Shown piece by piece: positions 15,920 through 23,365 of a stretch of 64,000 nucleotides of DNA. Origin of the DNA: Bacteroidota bacterium (GTDB lineage Bacteria > Bacteroidota > Bacteroidia > B-17B0 > Aurantibacillaceae); contig JAFDYI010000025.1 in NCBI GenBank assembly GCA_018267475.1, positions 42,932 through 106,931 on the forward strand. Reading direction: 5' to 3'. Positions within the stretch are counted from its first letter, which is position 1. Each line of letters opens with the position of its first letter. The notes below the pieces were generated by a model that ran no database searches, was not told the DNA's origin, and worked only from the letters and a program-made list of their open reading frames with translations. The position numbers and the translations under genes are program-made.

Positions 15920-17095
15920 TTATTTTTTTCGGTTATTTAATTCTGTTTTTATTTTTTTTAACTCATCTACTATTTGTGCGTTTACGGAGCTATTTTCTTC
16001 CGAGCGTCTAATTAAATAGGGTATGGCTTTTTTTATTTCACCATAGGGCAAATATTTTGAAACATTATAATTGCCGGAGGCTAAGTTAAAAGTAAGACTA
16101 TCGCACATACCGTATAGCTGCGAAAACCGCACCTTATTTTCTATATCTTTAATTTGATATTTTTTAATACAATCAATAGCTAATTGTGTGCTTACGTAGT
16201 TGTGCGAAGCAATACATGTTGAAACATTTTTATGATTACTTAAACATAATTCTACCGCGGTATTAAATGACTGATCGGTTTGCTCTTTAGTATCAAAAAC
16301 GGGCGATTCTTTTTTTTCTTTTAAAGCTGTTTCTCTTTCTTTTTCGAGATAAGCACCGCGCACCAATTTTATCCCTGCAATGTATTGTTTTTGTTTTCCT
16401 GATGCTATTAACTTATGTAAATATTCCATACGGTCTTTCAAATACATCTGCAAGGTATTAAACACAACTGCCTTTTCTGTGTTGTATTTTTCCATCATGT
16501 TTTCTACCATTGCATCTATAATATCCTGCATAAACCGGTCTTCAGCATCAATATATACCACCACATTGTTTTCTTTAGCCGTAAGGCAAATTAAATCTAT
16601 TCTGTTATATAGTTTTTCAAAACGCAATTTTGATTTTTCATCTGTAGGAAAATGATTGGCATTACACGCTGCTAAAAAAACAGAATCTTCTAAACCGGTT
16701 ATTTTTACACTTACATAATTATTTGGACACTCTTTTCCCAATCGTTTAATATTAGTAACGATAGTACCTGTGTTGCTTTTAAAAATAGCTTCCGTTTTTT
16801 CGCTTTCCGATACGTAATCCAGTACGGCTGCTACTTTAAATTGATTTATTTTTTTTATTTGCTGAAAAGCTTCATCTAAGGTTTCTCCGGCACAAAATAG
16901 TTTAAAAATAGTTTTTTTTATAAAAAACTTAAACGGTAAGCGGTATCTTATGATGCCGTTTGCACCTGCTTTCAACACCCGCAGCACATACGGTTTTTGC
17001 AAAATTTTAAAAACGAGGTAGCTTCGTTTTAAATCGCTGTTACTTTTATGTTGAAACGCAATTCTTGTGTTTTGTAAATCAATGGTGTTATTCAT
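15920..17095 (-). CDS. proline dehydrogenase (monofunctional, FAD-dependent)
   Basis: A 391-residue PutA-type proline dehydrogenase that oxidises L-proline to delta-1-pyrroline-5-carboxylate and passes electrons to the quinone pool. The key barrel motifs are present: the acidic segment VVYIDAEDRFMQD, the FAD/substrate motif KLVRGAYLEKERE, the ASHNYVSTQLA segment and the C-terminal YLPYGEIKKAIPYLIRRSEENS with the substrate-binding arginine pair. The P5C dehydrogenase domain of bifunctional PutA is absent. The start overlaps the end of norB by 8 bases, implying translational coupling, so electrons from proline may be fed to the quinone pool under NO-respiring conditions. Confidence 0.95.
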   Translation of the reverse strand: MNNTIDLQNTRIAFQHKSNSDLKRSYLVFKILQKPYVLRVLKAGANGIIRYRLPFKFFIKKTIFKLFCAGETLDEAFQQIKKINQFKVAAVLDYVSESEKTEAIFKSNTGTIVTNIKRLGKECPNNYVSVKITGLEDSVFLAACNANHFPTDEKSKLRFEKLYNRIDLICLTAKENNVVVYIDAEDRFMQDIIDAMVENMMEKYNTEKAVVFNTLQMYLKDRMEYLHKLIASGKQKQYIAGIKLVRGAYLEKERETALKEKKESPVFDTKEQTDQSFNTAVELCLSNHKNVSTCIASHNYVSTQLAIDCIKKYQIKDIENKVRFSQLYGMCDSLTFNLASGNYNVSKYLPYGEIKKAIPYLIRRSEENSSVNAQIVDELKKIKTELNNRKK

Positions 17096-18431
17096 ACGAT
17101 GGCTTTATGGTAACGTTTTTTATGAAAGGCTTCAATAGACTGGTAATTAAAATAACAAATGAAAAAAACAAGCCGATGCCTGCTAAAGTAAAAACAATGA
17201 AATAAGGCTGTAGGGTGCTCATCATTTGTGAGTACGATGCTTGGGGTGTGCTTAATTGCCATATTCCTTTTTTAACCCCGGCTATATTCAACGAAACCCA
17301 AAATATCAGCAAACTAATTTGTAATGCCCAAAAAGCAGATACAAGTATTTTTTTTGATTTTATTTTTTGATGCCTACAAGGTTTTAAAAATTCAAAGCAG
17401 GCCGCCAACAAAATCATACTATTGATGCCTATAGTGGTGCCCATGGCGTGCGCTACAGTAATGTGCGTGCCGTGCGTATAAAGGTTAATAGCGGGTATAG
17501 ACATCAAAATAGCTTGCCCCATATTTATGAATACCCATATATCAGAGGCCATAATAAATTTATAGGGAAAATAATGTTCGTGTTTTTGAATCGTATTTAA
17601 CGCCTCTTTCCAAGTATAAATAATTTTAATAAAAAAAATCCATTCGGTCATACTCACAGCATAGCCTATGTAGCGAATGTATTTTTCGGTAGGCAGGGTA
17701 TAAAGATGATGCCCCCAATTAAACATTAAATTAAACAGCCCTAAAAAATACATAGCGAAGGCTATTTTGTTTTTTCCTACTTTTTTGGAGTTAGCTATTT
17801 TATCCATTAAAAAAAAAGCGGTACCGTATATCATTTGATTCCAAGAGCCAACTAAAGACCCGTTTACTTTCCATTGTATGGTGGTGTCGGTAATGAAGTG
17901 TTGCCTAAAGTACGGGATAAGCCACAAGTAATTTTCAGAAAAGGTGAAAAAGAAAAACACCAACCCTGTAAGCCACATCCACACATATACCGGCCACTTT
18001 CTTATTTTTTCGCTATGTATATAAAAATTAACCAAAAACAACAACCAGGCAAGGGCAATAGGCAAAGCCCATATAGGGTTAAATTCCCAATACTCTCTTC
18101 CGCCAAATTGATGTGCAAAATAAGAGGTGCAGATGCCTATGATAGAAAATACCCACAACAACCATTGAGCCCATGCTATATTTTTATTTATAGTTTGTTG
18201 GGTAATAGCTTGCAAGCCGTTATATACGCAGCCTGTTGCTCCCAAAATAATCCAAAACAGGGCTGAAGAAACGTGAAGCGGTCGTAAAGAGATAAACCCA
18301 AGTGTGCTTTTTAAAAACTCAGGGTATATATAGGTAATAGCCGCCAAAACACCAAAGCACAAGCCAAACAACAACATAAAAAGAGCTGTTATTAAAAATA
18401 AATTTCCGGCGCCTATTTTATTTGTTTTCAT
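17088..18431 (-). CDS. norB: nitric oxide reductase large subunit-like protein, variant active-site residues
   Basis: A 447-residue haem-copper superfamily protein with about 12 membrane helices, paired with NorC. The low-spin haem ligand in RPLH (His53), the GGREYWEFNP loop, the Fe-B histidine pair His241-His242 (NWGHHLYTLP) and His328 in the THGTHITVAH segment are all present. An ungapped comparison with the classical NorB helix (VHLWVEGVWEL) reads VNGSLVGSWNQ here, so the usual Fe-B His is Asn190 and the Fe-B Glu is Val194. The usual second His of the AHGHM motif is Met330. These changes suggest a divergent NOR family. Overlap with norC is 14 bases. Confidence 0.85.
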   Translation of the reverse strand: MKTNKIGAGNLFLITALFMLLFGLCFGVLAAITYIYPEFLKSTLGFISLRPLHVSSALFWIILGATGCVYNGLQAITQQTINKNIAWAQWLLWVFSIIGICTSYFAHQFGGREYWEFNPIWALPIALAWLLFLVNFYIHSEKIRKWPVYVWMWLTGLVFFFFTFSENYLWLIPYFRQHFITDTTIQWKVNGSLVGSWNQMIYGTAFFLMDKIANSKKVGKNKIAFAMYFLGLFNLMFNWGHHLYTLPTEKYIRYIGYAVSMTEWIFFIKIIYTWKEALNTIQKHEHYFPYKFIMASDIWVFINMGQAILMSIPAINLYTHGTHITVAHAMGTTIGINSMILLAACFEFLKPCRHQKIKSKKILVSAFWALQISLLIFWVSLNIAGVKKGIWQLSTPQASYSQMMSTLQPYFIVFTLAGIGLFFSFVILITSLLKPFIKNVTIKPSYE

Positions 18432-18840
18432 GCGCTTCTATCATACCTAAATTATCTTTTCTAAACTTGCGTAAATCGGCATTTCCGCTAGCATCTACCG
18501 ATTTTAAAAACTCTACCAATTGACTCATTTCCATTTCTGAAATAGTAAAAGCAGGCATTTGTTTAATCCCCGTTTTTACCATAGTGCGCACCAATGCCTC
18601 TCCTTTTTTGGGTTGCGAAATAACGTTGGTTAAGTCGGGGCCTAAATACCCGCCTAAACTGTATAATTGGTGACAAGACTGGCAGTTGTATTTTTGCCAC
18701 ACCAATCTACCTTGCGCCGCCGTTTCTTTATTGAATGACGTATTGCCTGTATTTGATAAGGGCTGCATATATATGCTTATAGAGTATGCTAAAAATAATA
18801 TGCTTAAAAACAAAAAAGTATGTCGTGCTTTTATTTTCAT
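18418..18840 (-). CDS. norC: NorC-like membrane-anchored cytochrome c
   Basis: A 140-residue protein with one N-terminal membrane helix (about residues 8-25) and a cytochrome c domain facing the periplasm. The haem motif is Cys53-Gln-Ser-Cys56-His57 in GRLVWQKYNCQSCHQLYSLGGYLGPDLTNV, a segment typical of NorC. The probable Met ligand is in GIKQMPAF. NorC takes electrons from soluble cytochromes or the bc1-type complex and passes them to NorB for reduction of NO to N2O. It lies 14 bases after the tyrosine phenol-lyase gene and overlaps norB, in an operon that starts at the tryptophanase gene. Confidence 0.93.
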   Translation of the reverse strand: MKIKARHTFLFLSILFLAYSISIYMQPLSNTGNTSFNKETAAQGRLVWQKYNCQSCHQLYSLGGYLGPDLTNVISQPKKGEALVRTMVKTGIKQMPAFTISEMEMSQLVEFLKSVDASGNADLRKFRKDNLGMIEAHENK

Positions 18841-18854
18841 GCAATAATTTTATC

Positions 18855-20237
18855 TTACATTTTTTCAAATTTTGCCTGGAAGAATCGTAAATATTTTGGC
18901 TCATAAATCATTTTCAATCCTTTAATAGATTTTCTTAGTTCGTAAACAGAAGCCGCCGATTCGGCGACTACATCCATATGAGCTTGCGTATAAACCCTTC
19001 TGGGAATGGTAAAACGAACCAATTCTAATTTTGGGTAATAATTTTCGCCATTCGGTTTCCTTCCGGCAGAAACGATACCTCTTTCCATTGTTCTTACCCC
19101 CGAATCAATATACAACTCGGCAGCTAGCGTTTGAGCAGGAAATTGGTCTTGCGTTAGGTGAGGTAAAAAGGCTTTAGCATCTACAAAAATACCATGCCCG
19201 CCAATCGGCTTTACAATGGGTAACCCATACTCCAGCATTTTTTGACCAAGATATTCCACCTGCCCCACGCGCGCACGCTGATGATCGTCGTTTAAACTTT
19301 CGACAATACCTACTGCAATGGCTTCCATGTCTCTGCCTGCTAAACCGCCATACGTATGCAAGCCTTCGTACACTACTACCAAATTTCTAGCTTCTTCAAA
19401 CACATTCCAATCGTTAATAGCCATAAACCCACCAATATTTACCAAAGCATCTTTTTTGGCGCTCATGGTAGCTCCATCTGTATAAGAACAAATTTCTTTT
19501 ACAATATCTTTAATGCTTTTTTTATCGTACCCTTTTTCACGCTGTTGAATAAAATAAGCGTTTTCTGCCACCCTCGTCATATCATGAATGATGCGAATAC
19601 CGTGTTTTTTAGTATAAGCTCTCAACTCCTTTAAATTAGCCATGCTTACCGGTTGGCCGCCTGCCATGTTTACGTTAGTAGCCACGCACACATAGGGTAT
19701 TTTTTTTGCTCCATATTTTTTTACCAACTTATCTAACTTAGCTATATCCACGTTTCCTTTAAAAGGGTGTTCATTTAACGGATCGTGTGCTTCATCTATA
19801 ATCACATCAGCAAATATGCCCCCTGCTAATTCTTGGTGCAAGCGGGTTGTGGTAAAATACATATTACCCGGTATAATGTCTCCTTTCTTAATTAAAATTT
19901 GAGATAATATGTTTTCTGCTGCCCTACCTTGGTGTGTGGGCACTACATATTTATATCCATAATACTTTTGAATGGTTTCTTCTAAAAAATAATAACTTTT
20001 GCTGCCTGCATACGCCTCATCACCGGTCATAAAAGCGCTCCACTGGCGGTCGCTCATAGAATTGGTTCCGCTATCTGTTAGCAAATCAATATATACATCT
20101 TCCGACCGTAAAAGAAACGTGTTATAGCCTGCTTCCTTAATCGCTTTAGTACGTTGCTGCTTGGTAGTCATTTTTAATAATTCTACCATTTTCATTTTAT
20201 AGGGCTCTGCCCATGAGCGTTTTTTTATTGTTTTCAT
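18855..20237 (-). CDS. tpl: tyrosine phenol-lyase (beta-tyrosinase)
   Basis: A 460-residue PLP-dependent beta-eliminating lyase, 47 bases downstream of its tryptophanase paralogue. Specificity can be read at the two residues known to separate the families: Thr129 in YFTTTR (TPL Thr124, Asp in tryptophanase) and Arg386 in RTMERGI (TPL Arg381, Ile or Val in tryptophanase). The PLP lysine is Lys262 in MSAKKD. Long stretches such as GNMYFTTTR, NMAGGQPVSMAN and YGGLAGRDMEA also match TPL. The reaction is L-tyrosine to phenol, pyruvate and ammonia. It was probably born by duplication or acquired next to tnaA. No separate promoter is visible, so it should be co-expressed with tnaA and norCB. Confidence 0.88.
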   Translation of the reverse strand: MKTIKKRSWAEPYKMKMVELLKMTTKQQRTKAIKEAGYNTFLLRSEDVYIDLLTDSGTNSMSDRQWSAFMTGDEAYAGSKSYYFLEETIQKYYGYKYVVPTHQGRAAENILSQILIKKGDIIPGNMYFTTTRLHQELAGGIFADVIIDEAHDPLNEHPFKGNVDIAKLDKLVKKYGAKKIPYVCVATNVNMAGGQPVSMANLKELRAYTKKHGIRIIHDMTRVAENAYFIQQREKGYDKKSIKDIVKEICSYTDGATMSAKKDALVNIGGFMAINDWNVFEEARNLVVVYEGLHTYGGLAGRDMEAIAVGIVESLNDDHQRARVGQVEYLGQKMLEYGLPIVKPIGGHGIFVDAKAFLPHLTQDQFPAQTLAAELYIDSGVRTMERGIVSAGRKPNGENYYPKLELVRFTIPRRVYTQAHMDVVAESAASVYELRKSIKGLKMIYEPKYLRFFQAKFEKM

Positions 20238-20284
20238 ATCCTTTTATTTATTGTTATTCGTGTGCTTTTAATATGTTTTATTTC

Positions 20285-21667
20285 TTAAATCTTTTCTAAT
20301 TGTGCTGTAAAATGCCGCAAAAAAGGAGGTTCGTAGGTAATTTTATACCCGGTAGTTTTATTTCTTAATTCCAATATATCATCAAAAATATCCAACACAT
20401 AATCAATATGGCTTTGAGTATATACCCTTCGTGGAATGGCTAAGCGAACTAATTCATTTACCGCTGGGATTAAAGCTCCTTGCTCATCGTATTTTCCAAA
20501 CATTAAGCTGCCTACCTCCACACAGCGAATCCCTCCTTTTATATATAAATCGCAAACTAAAGATTGGCCGGGATATTGGTTTAGAGGAATCTCTTTATAC
20601 AATTGTTTGGCATCTACATATACGGCATGCCCGCCAATAGGCCATACTACGGGGATTCCTTTTGCTTTTAGTCGTTCTCCTAAATAAGCTGTGCTTTTAA
20701 TCCTATAATGCAAATAGTCTTCGTCAAACACCTCGGTTAGCCCAATAGCTAAGGCTTCCATATCACGACCGGATAGCCCGCCGTAAGTAGTAAAACCTTC
20801 TGAAATAATTAAAAGATTTTTGCATTTTAATGCAAGAGCCTCTTCTTTTATGGTAAGTAAGCCTCCCATGTTTACCATTCCATCTTTTTTTGCACTCATT
20901 ACAAAAGCATCTCCCAAGCGGAGCATCTCTTGAGCAATTTCTTTACACGATGTATTTGCATAGCCCTCCTCTCGATGCTTTATAAAATAGGCATTTTCTG
21001 CTATGCGGCACCCATCTATTACTAAAAACAACTTATATCTATCGCATATTTTTCTCAAGGCTTTTACGTTAGCCATGCTTACCGGCTGTCCTCCCGAAGA
21101 GTTGTTGGTAACGGTAATCACCACTGCTCCAATACGCTCTCTTCCATATTCTGTAATAAGTTTTTCTAATTTTTCTAGATGGATATTTCCTTTAAAAGGT
21201 AAGTCTATTTCCGGGTTTTTTGCTTCGTCATATACAATATCAATAGCGGTGGCCCCTGTAAATTCAATATTGGCGCGCGTGGTGTCAAAGTGGGTATTGC
21301 TAATAAACACTTTATCCTTGCCACCTAGGATACCATATATAATTCTTTCGGCGGCACGCCCTTGGTGGGTGGGCAGTATGTGGGGCATGCCGCTAAGCTC
21401 TTTTACTACCGCTTCTAGGTGTTCCCAGCTTTTGGCTCCTGCATAACTTTCGTCGCCCATCATCATTCCTGCCCATTGTGTATCGCTCATAGCACCGGTG
21501 CCGCTATCGGTTAGTAAATCAATAAAAACATCTTTAGATTTTAGTAAAAAGGTATTGTACCCTGCTTTTTTTAGCGCTTCTTTTCGATAAGCTTCGCTCG
21601 TTATCTTTAAAGGTTCTACCATTTTTATTTTAAATGGCTCGGTAAGCGTTTTCATTTTTTCGCTCAT
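20285..21667 (-). CDS. tnaA: tryptophanase
   Basis: A PLP-dependent lyase (about 460 residues) that splits L-tryptophan into indole, pyruvate and ammonia. The frame is open to an ATG at 21694, but that lies before the predicted start point (about 21687), so the ATG at 21667 (MSEKMKTLTEPFKIKMVEP) is preferred; 21655 is also possible. Tryptophanase specificity is shown by Asp in THFDTTR and Val in RCVEVGS, where tyrosine phenol-lyase has Thr and Arg. The PLP lysine is in MSAKKDG. It is the first gene of the leftward operon tnaA-tpl-norC-norB-proline dehydrogenase-small protein, behind an FNR-type site shared with the fasciclin gene. Confidence 0.94.
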   Translation of the reverse strand: MSEKMKTLTEPFKIKMVEPLKITSEAYRKEALKKAGYNTFLLKSKDVFIDLLTDSGTGAMSDTQWAGMMMGDESYAGAKSWEHLEAVVKELSGMPHILPTHQGRAAERIIYGILGGKDKVFISNTHFDTTRANIEFTGATAIDIVYDEAKNPEIDLPFKGNIHLEKLEKLITEYGRERIGAVVITVTNNSSGGQPVSMANVKALRKICDRYKLFLVIDGCRIAENAYFIKHREEGYANTSCKEIAQEMLRLGDAFVMSAKKDGMVNMGGLLTIKEEALALKCKNLLIISEGFTTYGGLSGRDMEALAIGLTEVFDEDYLHYRIKSTAYLGERLKAKGIPVVWPIGGHAVYVDAKQLYKEIPLNQYPGQSLVCDLYIKGGIRCVEVGSLMFGKYDEQGALIPAVNELVRLAIPRRVYTQSHIDYVLDIFDDILELRNKTTGYKITYEPPFLRHFTAQLEKI

Positions 21668-21691
21668 AAAAAACACATTTTTAATTTCGGA

Positions 21692-21699
21692 CAAAACTA
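21692..21699 (-). promoter_or_regulatory. -7 box of the tnaA-nor operon
   Basis: On the minus strand this reads TAGTTTTG, an exact TAnnTTTG element. The predicted start is 21687, 20 bases before the ATG at 21667. Its centre is 33 bp from the centre of the shared operator. Confidence 0.75.
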
Positions 21700-21720
21700 T
21701 CCTGTTTTATTTTTTTGATA

Positions 21721-21736
21721 TATGATTTTGGTCATA
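21721..21736. promoter_or_regulatory. shared CRP/FNR-type operator between tnaA and the fasciclin gene
   Basis: TATGATTTTGGTCATA is a perfect TATGA-N6-TCATA inverted repeat; on the other strand it reads TATGACCAAAATCATA, close to the nos site. It stands exactly 33 bp (centre to centre) from a -7 box on each side, so one bound dimer could activate both divergent promoters from -41.5. Confidence 0.8.
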
Positions 21737-21757
21737 ACCGGGTAGCGTTTATTAGCG

Positions 21758-21765
21758 TACCTTTA
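21758..21765 (+). promoter_or_regulatory. -7 box of the fasciclin gene
   Basis: TACCTTTA matches seven of the eight TAnnTTTG positions (last base A). The predicted start is near 21770, giving a leader of about 53 nt before the ATG at 21823. Confidence 0.65.
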
Positions 21766-21822
21766 CAAAAATTTTTACACCTATACCCTTCTATTAAAAA
21801 CGAAAAACAAACACCTATAAAT

Positions 21823-22386
21823 ATGAACACAACAACAAAATATCTTTTAATGGCGAGCGCTGCCGGAATTTTAGCCTGCAGCCCCGGAAACGAGAAAAAA
21901 GCAGAACAACCCAGCGCTGAAACAACCGCTACAGGTGCCCCTACTGTTGGGCAATCGGGGGTGCAAGATGCCACATCTGAACCCAACATTGTACAAACGG
22001 CTGTAGCAAGTAAGGGACACTCTGTTTTAGTGGACTTAGTAAAAGCAGCTAATTTAGTAGATGCGTTGAGTAATGCCGGTCCGTTTACCGTTTTTGCACC
22101 AACTAATGCTGCCTTTTACAAATTACCCGAAGGCACAATAGAGGGTTTGCAAAAGCCTGATAAAAAAGAATCTCTGACTAACATTTTGGAATACCACACT
22201 TACGTAGGCTCTTTAAAAACAGATTACATGCAAGATGGGCAAGAATTAGAAATGGTAAATGGAGGGAAAGTAAAAATAACAAAAAAAGAAGGGAAGTTTT
22301 TTGTAAACAATTCGGAAATCATCGCCTCTATACCTACCTCTAACGGGGTTATTCATGTAATAAACGATGTGCTACTCCCGAAATAA
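21823..22386 (+). CDS. fasciclin (FAS1) domain lipoprotein
   Basis: A 187-residue envelope lipoprotein. The start at 21823 (MNTTTKYLLMASAAGILACSPG) gives a proper signal with lipobox LAC; the open frame upstream to 21715 runs through the operator and cannot be translated from the predicted transcript. An Ala/Glu/Thr-rich linker leads to one FAS1 domain (about residues 55-187) with the H1 motif GPFTVFAPTNAAFYKLPEGTIEGL and the H2 motif NGVIHVINDVLLPK. FAS1 domains usually mediate adhesion or bind small ligands. The gene is divergent from tnaA and shares its FNR-type operator, so it is probably induced together with NO reduction. The reason is unknown. Confidence 0.92.
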   Translation: MNTTTKYLLMASAAGILACSPGNEKKAEQPSAETTATGAPTVGQSGVQDATSEPNIVQTAVASKGHSVLVDLVKAANLVDALSNAGPFTVFAPTNAAFYKLPEGTIEGLQKPDKKESLTNILEYHTYVGSLKTDYMQDGQELEMVNGGKVKITKKEGKFFVNNSEIIASIPTSNGVIHVINDVLLPK

Positions 22387-22502
22387 AACTTTTAATCAAA
22401 AAACAAGAAAATTCTGATGTTTCGTTTCTGGTAAACAGCAGTACGGGCATTAAAATTTTGAGAATATTTTTTGTTTAGGTTTACGTTTTTTGATTAAAAA
22501 TA

Positions 22503-22524
22503 GAAGGCGGCTTTTGCCGCCTTC
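22503..22524 (+). terminator. hairpin after the fasciclin gene
   Basis: GAAGGCGGC at 22503-22511 and GCCGCCTTC at 22516-22524 form a perfect 9-bp stem with a TTTT loop. The following T run is short, so termination may be incomplete. It ends 15 bases before the next operator. Confidence 0.6.
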
Positions 22525-22538
22525 GCCTATTTTAAACT

Positions 22539-22554
22539 TATGACTGCAATCATT
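22539..22554 (+). promoter_or_regulatory. CRP/FNR-type operator of the thioredoxin-fold gene
   Basis: TATGACTGCAATCATT differs from the nos core by two bases. Its centre (22546.5) is exactly 33 bp from the centre of the -7 box at 22576-22583, placing it at -41.5 by the RNase P ruler. Confidence 0.75.
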
Positions 22555-22575
22555 GCTCACACAAAAATAAAATCC

Positions 22576-22583
22576 AACCTTTG
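22576..22583 (+). promoter_or_regulatory. -7 box of the thioredoxin-fold gene
   Basis: AACCTTTG matches seven of eight positions of TAnnTTTG (first base A instead of T). The predicted start is near 22588, six bases before the ATG at 22594. Confidence 0.6.
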
Positions 22584-22593
22584 CAAAAAAAAT

Positions 22594-23196
22594 ATGGAGC
22601 CGATTCATCTTAATAAAATAGCGCATTTATACTCTTATTCGGAATATAAAGATTTGGTGCTTTCCTTAGCAGAAAACAAAACCTGTACCGGCGAAAAAAC
22701 ACCGGAGCGTATAGAAGCCACCATTATTAACGCGCAGCGTATGAAACGAATAGATAAGCAATGCGTGATAAACGATGATTTAAAAAAAGACATCCAATCT
22801 CTCACAAAAAAACATACTTGGCTGCTGCTTACTGAGTCGTGGTGCGGCGACGGAGCGCAACTAATACCCGTTATAGCTAAAATGGCGGAATTAAATTCAA
22901 ACATTAGCTTGCATATCATTTTAAGAGACGAAAACCTCCTTATTATGGATGCTTTTTTAACCAACGGCACACGCTCCATACCCAAGCTGCTTTTTATACA
23001 AAACGAAGAAGTGCTTGCTAGCTGGGGGCCGCGCCCAAAAACCATACAAGATAAGGTAATTGAATATAAAAAAGCAAATCCAAACGCATCACATCAGGAT
23101 TTTGTTACCGCCCTGCACCTGTGGTATGCCAAAGACAAAACACAAGCCATACAAAATGAGTTTAAAGAAATAATGCGGCATGAATCGTTTTTTTAA
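22594..23196 (+). CDS. thioredoxin-fold protein with a lone active-site cysteine
   Basis: About 200 residues. An earlier in-frame ATG at 22540 lies inside the operator and before the predicted start point, so the ATG at 22594 (MEPIHLNKIAHLYSYSEYKDLV) is used. The core LLLTESWCGDGAQLIPVIAKM is the thioredoxin active-site strand and helix, but CxxC is reduced to CGDG, leaving one cysteine. The cis-proline loop is present (NGTRSIPKLLFI). No signal peptide is seen, so it should be cytoplasmic. It resembles the Bacteroidota thioredoxin family proteins that bear a WCGD motif. A role in thiol or NO-related repair is inferred from its FNR-type promoter and is not shown. Confidence 0.85.
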   Translation: MEPIHLNKIAHLYSYSEYKDLVLSLAENKTCTGEKTPERIEATIINAQRMKRIDKQCVINDDLKKDIQSLTKKHTWLLLTESWCGDGAQLIPVIAKMAELNSNISLHIILRDENLLIMDAFLTNGTRSIPKLLFIQNEEVLASWGPRPKTIQDKVIEYKKANPNASHQDFVTALHLWYAKDKTQAIQNEFKEIMRHESFF

Positions 23197-23332
23197 GGCT
23201 AATTAAGCTTTTTTAACGATAGAATCGCCGTTTTTCTTGACTTAACGCTCAGGGACACACACAAAAACCCACTTCTTTAAAAAAACAACGTGTTTTTTAC
23301 TTAAAAAAGTTAGCACAAATCAAATCTGATGC

Positions 23333-23340
23333 TAAATTTG
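23333..23340 (+). promoter_or_regulatory. -7 box of the nuoABC promoter
   Basis: TAAATTTG is an exact TAnnTTTG element 25 bases before the nuoA start codon. No FNR-type site is found at the -41.5 position, so nuo appears to be outside the local regulon. Confidence 0.65.
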
Positions 23341-23365
23341 TGGGCATATTTTTAATAGTATTATT

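Noticed and set aside
21715..21822. Upstream extension of the fasciclin frame to 21715
   Set aside because: It runs through the operator and -7 box and would displace the lipoprotein signal from the N-terminus.
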